In this document: positions 32,615 through 42,253 of the stretch, piece by piece | Layout: each line of letters begins with the position of its first letter | How positions within the stretch are numbered: position 1 is the first letter of the stretch | NCBI GenBank assembly: GCA_002307315.1 | Contig: DBTZ01000054.1 | Coordinates: forward strand, 68,827 to 132,826 | Source: Alphaproteobacteria bacterium UBA1303 | GTDB lineage: Bacteria > Pseudomonadota > Alphaproteobacteria > Micropepsales > Micropepsaceae | Length of the DNA: 64,000 bases | Direction: 5' to 3' | Notes under the pieces: model-generated | Told to the model about the DNA's origin: nothing | What the model saw: only the letters and a program-made list of their open reading frames with translations | Databases searched by the model: none | Translations under genes and position numbers: made by a program

Positions 32615-33370
32615 TTACGATTTGCGTTTCAATACACCGATACCCAAAAAACTGCCCTTAACCGACGGATATTGGTCTGTGAACTCGAAATGCTGGAAAT
32701 TCTCTTCGGCTTGGCGAAGGTAGGACCAAAACAGCGTCGATCCGGGGCATGCCTGAGAGGCGATATCGTGATGAACGATAATATTGCTCACCTTCCTGGC
32801 AAGAAGATGATCAAACATAACTGCACTCATGGCGTGGTCGCCGTCGACGAATAACATATCCGGTTTCGCCGTTTCGGTATATTCCATTACTTCCTTCGAA
32901 TTGGACAGCCCTTTCAAATAAACGACCGGAATATCGGATATTTCGACGTACTTGTTTATGAACGGCGTCGGCTCGATCGGATCGACGGCAATGGCACATT
33001 CCAGCGGAGCGCCGATCTTCTTCAGCCATTCGCTGATAACGATGAACGTTCCACCCCACCGGCATCCGATCTCCATATACTTCTTGATGTCTTTGGCATT
33101 GTGGGCAAGCCAAACCAGATATTTGGCCAACTGCGAAGGATACTGCCACAAATGCAGCCCCTTGCCGTAATAGGCACTCAGCTCGGCGGGCTGCTCGTGC
33201 ATATACTCGTTATTAAGACCAATATCCGGAATAAACGTTTTTTCCAGGTACTCGGTATCGAAGCATTTTTTAAAATCGAGGTTTCTAATTTTATTTACCG
33301 TAACTTCAACCTCATTGACGATTTGCGAATAATACTCATACCGGTCCGTTTCCATTCCGTGCCTCGACAA
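32615..33370 (-). CDS. Class I SAM-dependent methyltransferase-like protein, AT-richer than neighbours
   Basis: 251 residues (GTG at 33370; an ATG at 33355 is also possible). SAM-binding motif KYMEIGCRWGGTFIVISEWL at ~94, acidic loop AIAVDPIE, and DMLFVDGDHAMSAVMFDHLLARKVSNIIVHHDI, resembling the CmcI/Methyltransf_24-type fold that modifies small molecules or surface glycans. Codon use is clearly richer in A/T than flanking genes (many AAA, AAT, ATA), suggesting acquisition by transfer. The 168 bp downstream contains a G8 run at 32588-32595. Substrate unknown. Confidence 0.75.
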   Translation of the reverse strand: MSRHGMETDRYEYYSQIVNEVEVTVNKIRNLDFKKCFDTEYLEKTFIPDIGLNNEYMHEQPAELSAYYGKGLHLWQYPSQLAKYLVWLAHNAKDIKKYMEIGCRWGGTFIVISEWLKKIGAPLECAIAVDPIEPTPFINKYVEISDIPVVYLKGLSNSKEVMEYTETAKPDMLFVDGDHAMSAVMFDHLLARKVSNIIVHHDIASQACPGSTLFWSYLRQAEENFQHFEFTDQYPSVKGSFLGIGVLKRKS

Positions 33371-33597
33371 GGTTTAAAAATGATAACCGCAAATTCTAAA
33401 TACATATTAAGTATAATCTGTTTAATTCGGGGTTAACACCAAGCCGCACGGCACAGCTCTGCCGGAAAAGTCTGTGCCGCAGACGGCGCGGGATGGCTGC
33501 CGGCTTTCTGGTATGGAAAATTCAACGAAGGTCTAAACTGCAAGAGCGACGGACGTTCAAACGCGATCAGCCCATCGCTCTAGCTCTTTGTTTAGTC

Positions 33598-33640
33598 GCA
33601 ACTTTACGCGCAAAACCGATTCCACTTTTGCGCTCGTTGC
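33598..33640. repeat. Dispersed palindromic repeat, copy 1
   Basis: 43 bp unit also found at 47756-47799 with few differences. Its core is an inverted repeat GCGCAAAA / TTTTGCGC around a short spacer. It belongs to the class of short extragenic palindromic elements of alphaproteobacteria. It sits in a 344 bp gap (33371-33714) that otherwise holds an AT-rich stretch and the hairpin at 33656-33708. Confidence 0.8.
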
Positions 33641-33655
33641 TCTGGCGGCCCTTTT

Positions 33656-33708
33656 GATTCCGACATTTGCTTGGCTGTTGCCACAACTGGGATGCAAATG
33701 TCGGAATC
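33656..33708 (-). terminator. Perfect 15-bp inverted repeat after trxA
   Basis: GATTCCGACATTTGC at 33656-33670 pairs exactly with GCAAATGTCGGAATC at 33694-33708 across a 23-base loop, starting 6 bp past the trxA stop codon. No T-run follows on the minus strand beyond a short AAAAG complement, so it could be an mRNA-stabilising hairpin or extragenic palindrome rather than a classic terminator. Confidence 0.6.
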
Positions 33709-33714
33709 GGACCA

Positions 33715-34032
33715 CTAGATCGAGCTTTCGATCCACGATTTGATCTGCGATTTTGGCAGTGCGCCGACCTTGGTCGCCGCCACTTCGCCGCCCTTGAAGA
33801 TCATCATCGTCGGGATGCCGCGCACGCCGTATTTCTGCGGCGTTTGCGGGTTTTCGTCGATGTTGATCTTGGCGATGGTGATCTTGCCGTCAAGCTCGGC
33901 GGCGATTTCCTCCAGCGCCGGGGCGATCATGCGGCAGGGGCCGCACCATTCGGCCCAGAAATCGATCAGCACCGGACCGGGAGCATTCAGCACGTCCGCC
34001 TGAAACGACGCGTCGGTAACTTTGAGCGGCAT
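33715..34032 (-). CDS. trxA: Thioredoxin 1
   Basis: 105 residues from the ATG at 34032 (GAGGTG upstream). Complete thioredoxin fold with redox motif WCGPC in LIDFWAEWCGPCRM, cis-Pro in RGIPTMMIFKGG. Cytoplasmic disulphide reductase supplied by thioredoxin reductase. It follows addA at the end of the amgK-murU-addB-addA-trxA run, an arrangement common in alphaproteobacteria, and a perfect inverted repeat follows its stop. Confidence 0.97.
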   Translation of the reverse strand: MPLKVTDASFQADVLNAPGPVLIDFWAEWCGPCRMIAPALEEIAAELDGKITIAKINIDENPQTPQKYGVRGIPTMMIFKGGEVAATKVGALPKSQIKSWIESSI

Positions 34033-34059
34033 AAGCAGCACCTCGAGAACATCACGCCT

Positions 34060-37000
34060 TTACTTAAGAACCGTATCCGCCGCGGTCAAGCGCATCGCGA
34101 TCCGCCTTGTTTGTGCGTCCAGAAAATCGTCCGGCAAGGTCATCAGCGAGGGCGTTTCCGTCCAAACCAGGGCGCAGGCGATTCGCCTGTTCGGGAAAAT
34201 TTTCAACGCCGCCAGGCGGTAAAGCGCCATCTGAGCGGCGTAATAGACCGGAATATCTGTATGGTTATCCGGCGGGCGGCGGTTGGTCTTGAAATCGACG
34301 ATAAGCACCTCGTCCCGATTCATCGCCAGCCGGTCGATCCGTCCGTGCAGCCGCGCGCCCGGCGCCAGTTCCGGCAGATCGGCAGCCAGTGCCACTTCGG
34401 CGCGGGATTCCGGCGAAAAGGCCGGCGAAAATTGCGCATCGTTCAGCACTGTGAAGACCTTTCCGATCAGGTCTTCGCGTTGTTCGTCCGTAACCCCGCG
34501 CGCGTGCAAATATTTTTCGGCGGCGGCGCGGCGAAGATCCGGGGCGATGTCGGGCAGGCGGGCGAGCAGCGCATGAGCCAGAAGACCGCGCCGGATACCG
34601 CCGGTTTGGGATGCAAACGGCGAAAGCGGCGACGGCTCCTCGATCCCGGCCGCTTCCGACGGGCGGATCAAGCGCGGGCGAAGAACCTCCCGCGCCGGCG
34701 GGTGGGTCGCCCAGGCGGGAACGGCAACCGGTTTTGCCTGCGGCGTTGCGCGTTTGTCCTTCGCTTCGCTTTCGTCGCCGAAGACCAGTGCGCCACTTTC
34801 GGTTGGTTCGCCAAGCTGGACGGCGGCGCGTTCAGCCAGTTCGTGCCACGATCCGATGCGTCGTCCGTGCAGGTTTTCGAACCCGCAGACGTAAAGCCGT
34901 TGGCGGGCGCGGGTCAGCGCCACATACAAAAGCCGGCGATGCTCCTTCAGCGCCTCGGCATCGAGGGCCGCCTTGGCGGCGGAAACCTGCGGCGGGGCGT
35001 CGCGTTCGGCCAGCGGGAACAGCGGAATGTCGTCCGTATACAAAAGGTTTCCCCGTCCGGCGCGGCCGTCGGGCAATTGGGTGGTGTCGGGCAGAATGAC
35101 GATGTCGGCTTCCAGCCCCTTGGCGCCATGCACCGTCATCACCCGCACTTCGCCGCGGCCGCGGTCCATGTCGCGTTTGACCACGGCGCCGCTGCCGCCG
35201 ATCCAGTGCAGGAAACCTTCGAGCGACGGGGTTTCGACGGATTCGTAGGTCAGCGCCAACGACAGGAATTCCTCGATGGCATCCTTGGTTTCCGCGCCCA
35301 GGCGGCGCAGCATGACCGATCTGCGGCGGTTCACGGCGGCGGCGAAGAATTCGAACGGCTGCGCGCCGCCCGCTGCGCGCCGGTCGTTCAAAAATGCGAA
35401 GGCGGCGGCGAAGGCGGGCGTTTCGGCGCGGCGGCGTTTCAACTCGTTCCAAAGCCGGCCGGATCGACCGTGCGCCAGCGCGAACAACTCGTCTTCGCTC
35501 AAACCGCACAACGGCGAACGCAGCAGCGCCGCCAGATTGAGCTCGTCGTCCGGCGTCAGCGCAAAACGGCCGAGCGCGATCAGATCCATCGCCGCCGGCG
35601 TTTCGGCCAGCTTCAAACGGTCGGCGCCGGCCACCGGCACGCCGCGTTCCTTCAGGCGCCGGATGATCTCGCCGCCGAACGGTTCGCGCCGCGGCAGCAG
35701 GATCATAATATCGCCGGGATCGATCGGCTGCTCGTGCCCCGGCAGCTTGGTGCCGTCGTCGAGCCAGCCGGCAATGGTATCGGCGATGCGTTTCGCCAAG
35801 GCGACAAGGGGGCCGTCTTCGTGCAAGGCATCGACCGGGCGCAGCTCCCACGGATCGGGCGCATCGCGTTTTTCCGGCTTCAGCGCCGGCCAAAACTCGA
35901 CCCGGCCCTTAAGATCGAAGCGCAAAGGTTCGTGGCGGACGGCACCGCCGCCGAAGGTCAAGCCGTCGCGCGCCTCGGGCGCCTCGAACACCTTGTCGAC
36001 GAAGGACAGAATTTCCGGGGCCGAGCGGCGCGATACCGGCAGATCGACCGCGGTGAATTCGCATTCGGCCTCGCGGGCGCGCAAGGCGAAGAAATCGCGC
36101 CGTTCGGCGAACTGTTTGGGGTCGGCGCCCTGGAAGCTGAAGATCGACTGCTTCTCGTCGCCCACTGCGAACAGCGTGCGTTCCGATCGCGCGCCCAGTC
36201 CGGCGAAGAATTCCTCGGTCAGGCTTTGCACGATGTCCCATTGGCGGGCGCTGGTGTCCTGCGCCTCGTCGATCAGAATGTGGTCGATGCCGTTGTCGAG
36301 CTTGTACATCACCCAGGCCGAACCGCGCTTCAACAGCGCGTCGGTCTTGACGATCAGATCGTCGTAGTCGAGCGCGTTCAGCGCCCGCTTGCGCGAGGCA
36401 TAGATGTCGCGCACCGCCTCGATCAGCGTCAGCGCCGCCTCGCACATCAGCGCGGCATGCAGGGCTTTTTTGCGTTCTTCGAAGCCTTGCAGCGCCTCGG
36501 CGGTTTTACGCAAGGCCGCATCGAGATCGGGGCGCGCCTTGACCAGCTTGTCGATGGCGAACTTGGCGCGCACCGCGCCGTCTTTGGTCAAAAGAACGCC
36601 GCGTAGCGCCGCCCCGTCCGCCGCTGCCACCGCCGTCTTCAGTGCCGCGGCGGTCTTGCGGTTGGCCTCGCTGCCGCCGTCCAGCCATGCCGCCGCCTCG
36701 CGTAAAATTCCGCCGTCGCGGTTCGGAAGGGCGGCGCATTCGGCCGCGATCCCGGCGAACGTGTCATCCTCGCGCGCTCCGTGGGCGAGGCGGATGGGTT
36801 TCGACCAGGTCTCGCCCGGATCGCCCAGCTTCGCGAACGCCGCATCGAGTTTGCCGCGGTCGAGGGTCAGCGCGCTATCGATCAGCGCGGCGATGCCTTC
36901 GTCGCCCATATGTTCGGCAAGATAGGCGATGGCGGCGGCGCGCGGGGCATCGCCGGACCCGGCGCGTTCGAACATGCGCGCACGTGCATCGGCCAACAAA

Positions 37001-37449
37001 TCGCGGGCGCTGCGTTCGTCGAGCACGCGGAACCCCGCCGGCACCCCGGCCTCCAGCGGAAAGCGCATTAGCACGTGCTGGCAGAAGGCGTGGATGGTCT
37101 GAATCTTCAATCCGCCCGGCGTTTCCAATGCCGCCGCAAACAGCCGCCGCGCCCGACGCAAGGATTCGGCATCGCGCGCATTCCCGCCGATGGTTTCAAT
37201 CTCGCGGCGCAAGGCATCGTCGTCGAGCATCGCCCATTTGCCGAGTTGGGCGAACAGCCGGCCCGCCATCTCGGCCGCCGCGGCTTTGGTATAGGTCAGA
37301 CAGAGAATCTTTTCCGGTGGCGCCCCGGCCAACAGCAGCCGCGTCACCCGCGCCGCCAGGGTATAGGTTTTTCCCGCGCCGGCATTGGCGGCGACCCAGG
37401 CCGAACGCGTGGGGTCGGCGGCGATCAGGGTGGGGTTGGGCCGGCTCAT
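34060..37449 (-). CDS. addA: AddA helicase-nuclease subunit
   Basis: 1129 residues. UvrD/Rep-type superfamily 1 helicase: Walker A AANAGAGKTYTLAARV near residue 20, KILCLTYTKAAAAEMAGRL, Walker B HILIDEAQDTS, VGDEKQSIFSFQGA, and MTVHGAKGLEADIVILPD. A RecB-type nuclease domain ends the protein (LIVDFKTNRRPPDN). With AddB it processes double-strand DNA ends for RecA in recombinational repair, the alphaproteobacterial counterpart of RecBCD. Start ATG at 37449 overlaps the addB stop by 4 bp (ATGA), so the two are translationally coupled. Confidence 0.96.
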   Translation of the reverse strand: MSRPNPTLIAADPTRSAWVAANAGAGKTYTLAARVTRLLLAGAPPEKILCLTYTKAAAAEMAGRLFAQLGKWAMLDDDALRREIETIGGNARDAESLRRARRLFAAALETPGGLKIQTIHAFCQHVLMRFPLEAGVPAGFRVLDERSARDLLADARARMFERAGSGDAPRAAAIAYLAEHMGDEGIAALIDSALTLDRGKLDAAFAKLGDPGETWSKPIRLAHGAREDDTFAGIAAECAALPNRDGGILREAAAWLDGGSEANRKTAAALKTAVAAADGAALRGVLLTKDGAVRAKFAIDKLVKARPDLDAALRKTAEALQGFEERKKALHAALMCEAALTLIEAVRDIYASRKRALNALDYDDLIVKTDALLKRGSAWVMYKLDNGIDHILIDEAQDTSARQWDIVQSLTEEFFAGLGARSERTLFAVGDEKQSIFSFQGADPKQFAERRDFFALRAREAECEFTAVDLPVSRRSAPEILSFVDKVFEAPEARDGLTFGGGAVRHEPLRFDLKGRVEFWPALKPEKRDAPDPWELRPVDALHEDGPLVALAKRIADTIAGWLDDGTKLPGHEQPIDPGDIMILLPRREPFGGEIIRRLKERGVPVAGADRLKLAETPAAMDLIALGRFALTPDDELNLAALLRSPLCGLSEDELFALAHGRSGRLWNELKRRRAETPAFAAAFAFLNDRRAAGGAQPFEFFAAAVNRRRSVMLRRLGAETKDAIEEFLSLALTYESVETPSLEGFLHWIGGSGAVVKRDMDRGRGEVRVMTVHGAKGLEADIVILPDTTQLPDGRAGRGNLLYTDDIPLFPLAERDAPPQVSAAKAALDAEALKEHRRLLYVALTRARQRLYVCGFENLHGRRIGSWHELAERAAVQLGEPTESGALVFGDESEAKDKRATPQAKPVAVPAWATHPPAREVLRPRLIRPSEAAGIEEPSPLSPFASQTGGIRRGLLAHALLARLPDIAPDLRRAAAEKYLHARGVTDEQREDLIGKVFTVLNDAQFSPAFSPESRAEVALAADLPELAPGARLHGRIDRLAMNRDEVLIVDFKTNRRPPDNHTDIPVYYAAQMALYRLAALKIFPNRRIACALVWTETPSLMTLPDDFLDAQTRRIAMRLTAADTVLK

Positions 37450-40361
37450 TCGTCCTCCTGCCAGCCGCTCGCCGACCATTCGCGCACCCGCGCCAGATGA
37501 TCGTAATCGCCGTCCGCTTTGGCGAATTTCGGCGCCACCCGCGACGGATAGGGCGTTTCTTCACGGTCGAACTGCGCGATGCGGCGGATCAACCGCTCCG
37601 TCACCTCTTTGGCCAGGATCTTCGCCTCGCCCGGCACCGGCATGATCTCGCCGGGCACGCGCCCGCCGGTGATGCGGGCATAGATGAGTTCGCTCGGCTC
37701 CAGCGCTTCCAGGTTTTCGAATCCGCCGGCGGCCAGCATCGCCCCTTCCAATGCCAATTGCGGGGCGAGAAATTTCACCAGCCACTCTTTGCGCGGCAGC
37801 GAGCCGGTCTTGTAGTCGAGGATGGCGCCGCCGCCGCTTTTCAAACGGTCGATGCGGTCGGCCCTTCCGGTCAGGGTGAAATCGCCCGCCGGTCCCTTGA
37901 AGATCGTCTTGCCGGCGATTTCCACCAGACTGTCGGCGATATTTTCCCGGCGCTTGCCTTCCTCGCCGACGAACCAGAAGGCGGCGCGGGCAAAGCGCGG
38001 CCGCCACAGCGCCAGCACCGCTTTGGGCGTACCGGAGGCGGCGAACAGTTCCTCGGCGATGGCGATCAATTTGATCGCGGCATCGGCGGGCAATTGGTGC
38101 GGAAAGGTTTTGACGAAACGCTCCAGCGCCGCGTGCAGAATACTGCCGCGCTCCAGCGGGCCGATCTCGGCATCCAAGGCATCGAGCGGGCGCAACCCCA
38201 GCACATGCTTGGCGTAAATCGCATAGGGATCGCGCAGCCAGGTTTCGATTTCGGTGACCGACAATCGCCGCGGCCGCGCCTTGACCGGCGGGCGCGGCGC
38301 CGGCGGCTTGATCGGGTTCGGCGTTCCGGCGGCATCGATCTCAGCGGCGATGGCTTGATAATCGGTTTGCGGCCGCAGCCGGTGGTAAAGGTTCAGTCCC
38401 TTCGACAACTGCTCCAGCCGCTGCAGCCAGCGCGAGGCGGTGGCGGGCGATCCGGCGGATTTGAGCGACCGGGTCAGCACCACGGCCGGGGATGCGGCGA
38501 ATCCGGCGAAGTCGTGCGCCGAAAGGCCGATGGCGCGCTCGGGCTGCTCTAAGCCGAGCTCCCGGCGCATCGGCCGCGAGAACCACGGATCGCCCGCTGC
38601 CGCCGCCGGCCAGACGCCTTCGTTGAGGCCGCCGAGCACCGTCAGATCGAAGGATTGCAGCCGCGCCTCCAACGGGCCGAGAATGGCCAGCCGGGGATGG
38701 CTGCGATAGGCCGGACGTACCGCCACCTTCATCGCCAGATCGGAAAACAGCGGGGCATAGGATCGCGTATCGATATCGGGCACATCCGCCGCATCGGACA
38801 TGTTCCGGATCAAAAGGTTTGCCGCCGCGCCGTCGTCGCCTTTCCACAGCGTCTCGCCGGCCAGGGCTTCGGCCGCTGCGGCATGGGCTTTTATCAGCTC
38901 GGCAAGCGGTGCCTCCGGCTTAGCCATCGCCGCGGCAAAGGGGGCGAGCACCGCGGCGACCTCGGCGAACCAGGCCGAAAGCTCGCTGTCTTCTTCGATG
39001 TGCCTATCGATGCCGGTCAGTCCGGCATCGGGGCGCGGCCCGCGCAAATGAAGATCGAGCTTGCGCGCCATGCGGCGGAAGCGGTCGGCATCGTCCATCG
39101 TCGCCAGAGGATGCTTCAGCAGCGCCAGCAGCGGCACCGGCGCGAAATCGGCATCGGCCGCCGCCGCCAAAAGACACAGGAACGATCCGGCTCCGGCATG
39201 CGCCAGCGGCCGGCCGGCGGAATCGTCGATGACGATGTCCCAGCGTGTCAGCGCCGCCGCGGTGCGCCGCGCCAGATTGCGGTCGCGGGTTATCAGCGCC
39301 GCCGTCCGCCCCGGCGTTTCCAGCGCCTCGCGCAAAATCAATGCGACGACGTTCGCCTCTTCGGCCGGATCTGCCGCTTCGATCAGCGCAAGTCCGTCGA
39401 AGCCCGCCGCCAACTCTTCGGCGCCGTGTTCGGCCAGCGTGCGCCAGGCATCGGTGGTGGGGGCGGGGCGCAAGGTCTCGCGCCAAAGAACATGGCGCGG
39501 AGAGGACGGCGTTTCCCCAATCCAGTCGAGAACGTCCTCGCGGCCGACCTCCATCCGCTGCAAAAGCTGCTTCAGCCCGTATTGCGGATGACCGGGATCG
39601 AGCCGGTTCCAACTCTCCTCATCCAAGTTGCGGTCGAGGCCGGGCAGCACCACCGCGCCATGCGGCAGGCGGGCGATGGTTTTCATCAAATCGGCGACGG
39701 CGGGCATGCTGCCGGTCGAACCGGCGGCGATGACGAAGCCCGAAGGCGGCGAGGCGGCAAGGCGCGCGGTCAACCCGGCAATGGCCGCCTTGCGCCGCGC
39801 TTCGGGATTGCCGCATTTCTCCGCCGCCAGAATGCCGGGCCACAGCTCGTTCGCCTGGACGAGAAAATCCTTCACCTCGGCCCAATGGGCGGCCAGCGAT
39901 TCCGGCGCCAGATCCGCGAGTTTGGCGATGTCGGCGTTCTGGCGTTCGCATTCGTCGAAGAGGGCGGCGAGGCTCTCGGCCAATGCGGCGGCGGCGGCAA
40001 AGCGCATCGGATCGCCGCGGTTCAAGGCCCAGCGCCGCACCAGCGTCGCCAGCAGAAACAGCCGCCGATGCGGCGCCATCGCCGGCAGTGCGGCAAGCTC
40101 GTCGGATACAGCATCGAACGCCGCTTCGTCCTCGTCGACATCGCCGAGCGGTTTGAAATCGGGCAGCAGCGCCGCTCCGCCGGCCGCTTTCGAGAAACTT
40201 TCGGCAAAGGTTGCGGCGGCGCGCCGGGTCGGCAGGTAGATCGTCGCCTCGGCGAAGCGTACGGGATCGCCGACCCGCGTCAAAAGCCCGTGCGCCAGCG
40301 CGGCGGCGAAATCCTCCCCCGGCGCGATGGTGAAGACGTGTGCGTCAGACGGCGGGGGCAA
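37446..40361 (-). CDS. addB: AddB nuclease subunit (alphaproteobacterial type)
   Basis: 971 residues, the usual length. The N-terminal helicase-like part has degenerate motifs (LPTRRAAATFAESF). The C-terminal RecB-type nuclease has SVTEIETWLRDPYAIYAKHVLGL, HAALERFVKTF and ILDYKTGSLPRKEW. Start is a TTG at 40361, overlapping the murU 3' end by 17 bp; no ATG lies near the N-terminus in this frame. Partner of AddA for resection of DNA breaks up to Chi-like sites. The alphaproteobacterial family often lacks the Fe-S cluster of Bacillus AddB; I see no four-Cys set. Confidence 0.95.
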   Translation of the reverse strand: MPPPSDAHVFTIAPGEDFAAALAHGLLTRVGDPVRFAEATIYLPTRRAAATFAESFSKAAGGAALLPDFKPLGDVDEDEAAFDAVSDELAALPAMAPHRRLFLLATLVRRWALNRGDPMRFAAAAALAESLAALFDECERQNADIAKLADLAPESLAAHWAEVKDFLVQANELWPGILAAEKCGNPEARRKAAIAGLTARLAASPPSGFVIAAGSTGSMPAVADLMKTIARLPHGAVVLPGLDRNLDEESWNRLDPGHPQYGLKQLLQRMEVGREDVLDWIGETPSSPRHVLWRETLRPAPTTDAWRTLAEHGAEELAAGFDGLALIEAADPAEEANVVALILREALETPGRTAALITRDRNLARRTAAALTRWDIVIDDSAGRPLAHAGAGSFLCLLAAAADADFAPVPLLALLKHPLATMDDADRFRRMARKLDLHLRGPRPDAGLTGIDRHIEEDSELSAWFAEVAAVLAPFAAAMAKPEAPLAELIKAHAAAAEALAGETLWKGDDGAAANLLIRNMSDAADVPDIDTRSYAPLFSDLAMKVAVRPAYRSHPRLAILGPLEARLQSFDLTVLGGLNEGVWPAAAAGDPWFSRPMRRELGLEQPERAIGLSAHDFAGFAASPAVVLTRSLKSAGSPATASRWLQRLEQLSKGLNLYHRLRPQTDYQAIAAEIDAAGTPNPIKPPAPRPPVKARPRRLSVTEIETWLRDPYAIYAKHVLGLRPLDALDAEIGPLERGSILHAALERFVKTFPHQLPADAAIKLIAIAEELFAASGTPKAVLALWRPRFARAAFWFVGEEGKRRENIADSLVEIAGKTIFKGPAGDFTLTGRADRIDRLKSGGGAILDYKTGSLPRKEWLVKFLAPQLALEGAMLAAGGFENLEALEPSELIYARITGGRVPGEIMPVPGEAKILAKEVTERLIRRIAQFDREETPYPSRVAPKFAKADGDYDHLARVREWSASGWQEDE

Positions 40362-41070
40362 GGCTTTTCAATTGCTTTTCGGCTTCGACCAGTGCGGAGG
40401 GGGTTCCGACGTGGAACCAGGTGCCTTCCAGCCGCATGCCGTAAAGCCGTCCCGCTTCGATGGCGTGGTCCCACAGCGGGTTGACCGAGAAGGTGCCTTT
40501 GGGCGCATCGTCGAACAGCCGCGGATGGATGATCTGCACGCCGGGATAGGCGAAGGGCGAAACCCGGCCGGGCGGGACGCGGCTTAGGTGGCCGTTGGTG
40601 TCCATGAAGAAATCGCCCTTGCCTTCGTAGCCGATCGAACCGATCAGCGGCGCCAGCAGCAGAAGCCCGTCCATCTCGTCGGAATTCCAGCGTTCGATCA
40701 TGCGCGGCAATGCTTGGCCGTAGCCTTCGACCCAGATGGTGTCGGAGTTGTGGACGAAGAACGGCTCGCCGTCGAAACAGTGCAGTGCCTTGACGATGCC
40801 GCCGCCGGTGCCGAGCAGGCCCTCGGTCTCGTCGGAAAAGACCACATCGATATCGGTGCGCTTCGCCAGATGTTCGCGCAGCATTTCGGCCTTGTAGTGC
40901 AGGTTGACGACGAATTCCGTCACCCCGGCCGCCTTCAGCCGGTCGATGGCATGATCGATCAGCGCCTTGCCAGCGACCTCGACCAGCGGTTTGGGTCTGG
41001 TTTCGGTCAGCGGACGCATCCGGGTGCCAAGGCCCGCCGCCATGATCATAGCGCGGGTAGGTACGCTCAT
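40345..41070 (-). CDS. murU: N-acetylmuramate-1-phosphate uridylyltransferase
   Basis: 241 residues. Nucleotidyltransferase signature MAAGLGTRMRPLTETRPKPLVEV at 11-33 and GTGGGIVKAL at ~88, with FVHNSDTIW for metal binding. Forms UDP-MurNAc from MurNAc-1-phosphate and UTP in the cell-wall recycling route that bypasses the fosfomycin-sensitive MurA step. The start overlaps the stop of the kinase gene amgK by 4 bp, the normal gene order, which supports this over a generic sugar nucleotidyltransferase. Confidence 0.92.
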   Translation of the reverse strand: MSVPTRAMIMAAGLGTRMRPLTETRPKPLVEVAGKALIDHAIDRLKAAGVTEFVVNLHYKAEMLREHLAKRTDIDVVFSDETEGLLGTGGGIVKALHCFDGEPFFVHNSDTIWVEGYGQALPRMIERWNSDEMDGLLLLAPLIGSIGYEGKGDFFMDTNGHLSRVPPGRVSPFAYPGVQIIHPRLFDDAPKGTFSVNPLWDHAIEAGRLYGMRLEGTWFHVGTPSALVEAEKQLKSLAPAV

Positions 41071-42179
41071 TTCGTTTCTCCTTCACGTGATGCGAAGCGC
41101 ACCTCGTGCGGAACGCATCGCTCGTACCACGATTTGAGCGCCAAAAGCGCCGGATGTTCAAGATCGCGGGTCAAATACCCCCATACCCGGGGCAACAGCT
41201 TTAAATAGCGGGTTTTTCCGTCACGTTGGTGAAGGCGGGCGAAAATTCCCACGATTTTTGCGTTGCGCTGGGCGGCAAACACCGCCATTTCACTCCGAAA
41301 GCGGTCGGGATCGGCGGGATTGCCCAAGGCTTTCCGCGCGGCCAGATAGCGGGCGGCGGTCGCCTCGGCCAAGTCGGGTGCCACGTCCCGGCGGGCATCC
41401 TCGGTCAGCGAGATCAGATCGTAGGCCGGGCTGCCGGCCACCGCGTCCTGAAAGTCGATCATTCCCACGCAAGCGGGGCCTTTTCGTTCGGGCAGCCACA
41501 TCAGGTTCTGGGCGTGATAGTCGCGGTGGACGAACACGCCGGGCGTTTGCAGATAGGGCGCCAGCGCCTGCTGCCACAAGGCGCGATGCTCGGCGATTTC
41601 GCTTTCGGCGGCGGGACGGCCCAAGCCCACCGGGAAAAACCATTCGGTCAGCAGATCGATTTCGGCGATCAGGGCCGCTTCGTCGTAAGCGTATAGCGGC
41701 AGGCCGGGGGCGATTTTATCCGGGGCGGGAACCGAGAGCCGCGCCAGCGCCTCGGCGGCGGCGCGGTAAAGCCGGCAGGCATCGCCGCCGTGCGCGATAA
41801 CGTCCGCATACAGCGTGTCGCCGAGATCCTCGATCAGCACCAGCCCGTGCGCCGCATCGGCGGCATAGATCTCCGGCGCGCTCAAGCCTTGCGCGCGCAA
41901 GTATGCGGCGGCGGCGACGAAGCGGGCGCAATCGGCCCCGGCCAGCCGCGCCACCGCGTTGTAGCCGAGGCTTTTGCGCGTCTCTATCGTGGCGCCGGGC
42001 GGGGCGATCGGCGTTTCGGCGGTCTGCGGCTGGTCTAGCAGCATCGCCTTGCACCCTTTAAGCGTCAGGCGGGTATAGCGGCGGGTCGAGGCGTCGCCCG
42101 GCAAGGGGGCGCGCGCGGCGGTTTGCCAGCCGGCGGTTTTTAAGAATTCTTCGATATGCGATGGGCGGTCTTGGGTCAT
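41067..42179 (-). CDS. amgK: Cell-wall amino-sugar kinase (anomeric MurNAc/GlcNAc kinase)
   Basis: 370 residues from the ATG at 42179. Aminoglycoside-phosphotransferase fold: GDASTRRYTRLTL (nucleotide loop), LGLVLIEDLGDTLYADV, catalytic VHRDYHAQNLMW and GMIDFQDAVAGSPAYDL. AmgK phosphorylates the anomeric carbon of MurNAc/GlcNAc, feeding MurU. In many relatives tsaE lies just upstream of amgK; here it is replaced by a divergent flavoprotein gene 74 bp away, so tsaE must be elsewhere. Confidence 0.92.
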   Translation of the reverse strand: MTQDRPSHIEEFLKTAGWQTAARAPLPGDASTRRYTRLTLKGCKAMLLDQPQTAETPIAPPGATIETRKSLGYNAVARLAGADCARFVAAAAYLRAQGLSAPEIYAADAAHGLVLIEDLGDTLYADVIAHGGDACRLYRAAAEALARLSVPAPDKIAPGLPLYAYDEAALIAEIDLLTEWFFPVGLGRPAAESEIAEHRALWQQALAPYLQTPGVFVHRDYHAQNLMWLPERKGPACVGMIDFQDAVAGSPAYDLISLTEDARRDVAPDLAEATAARYLAARKALGNPADPDRFRSEMAVFAAQRNAKIVGIFARLHQRDGKTRYLKLLPRVWGYLTRDLEHPALLALKSWYERCVPHEVRFASREGETK

Positions 42180-42253
42180 TTGTCGGTTAAGCGGTTGATT
42201 TGACGGCACGAGCCGATCATCTTACGCCTCTGTTGCTGCGAATGGAAAATGTC

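Noticed and set aside
33667..36606. 979-codon open frame on the plus strand opposite addA
   Set aside because: It is the antisense shadow of the addA coding sequence, which has all helicase and nuclease motifs; long antisense frames are normal in GC-rich DNA.
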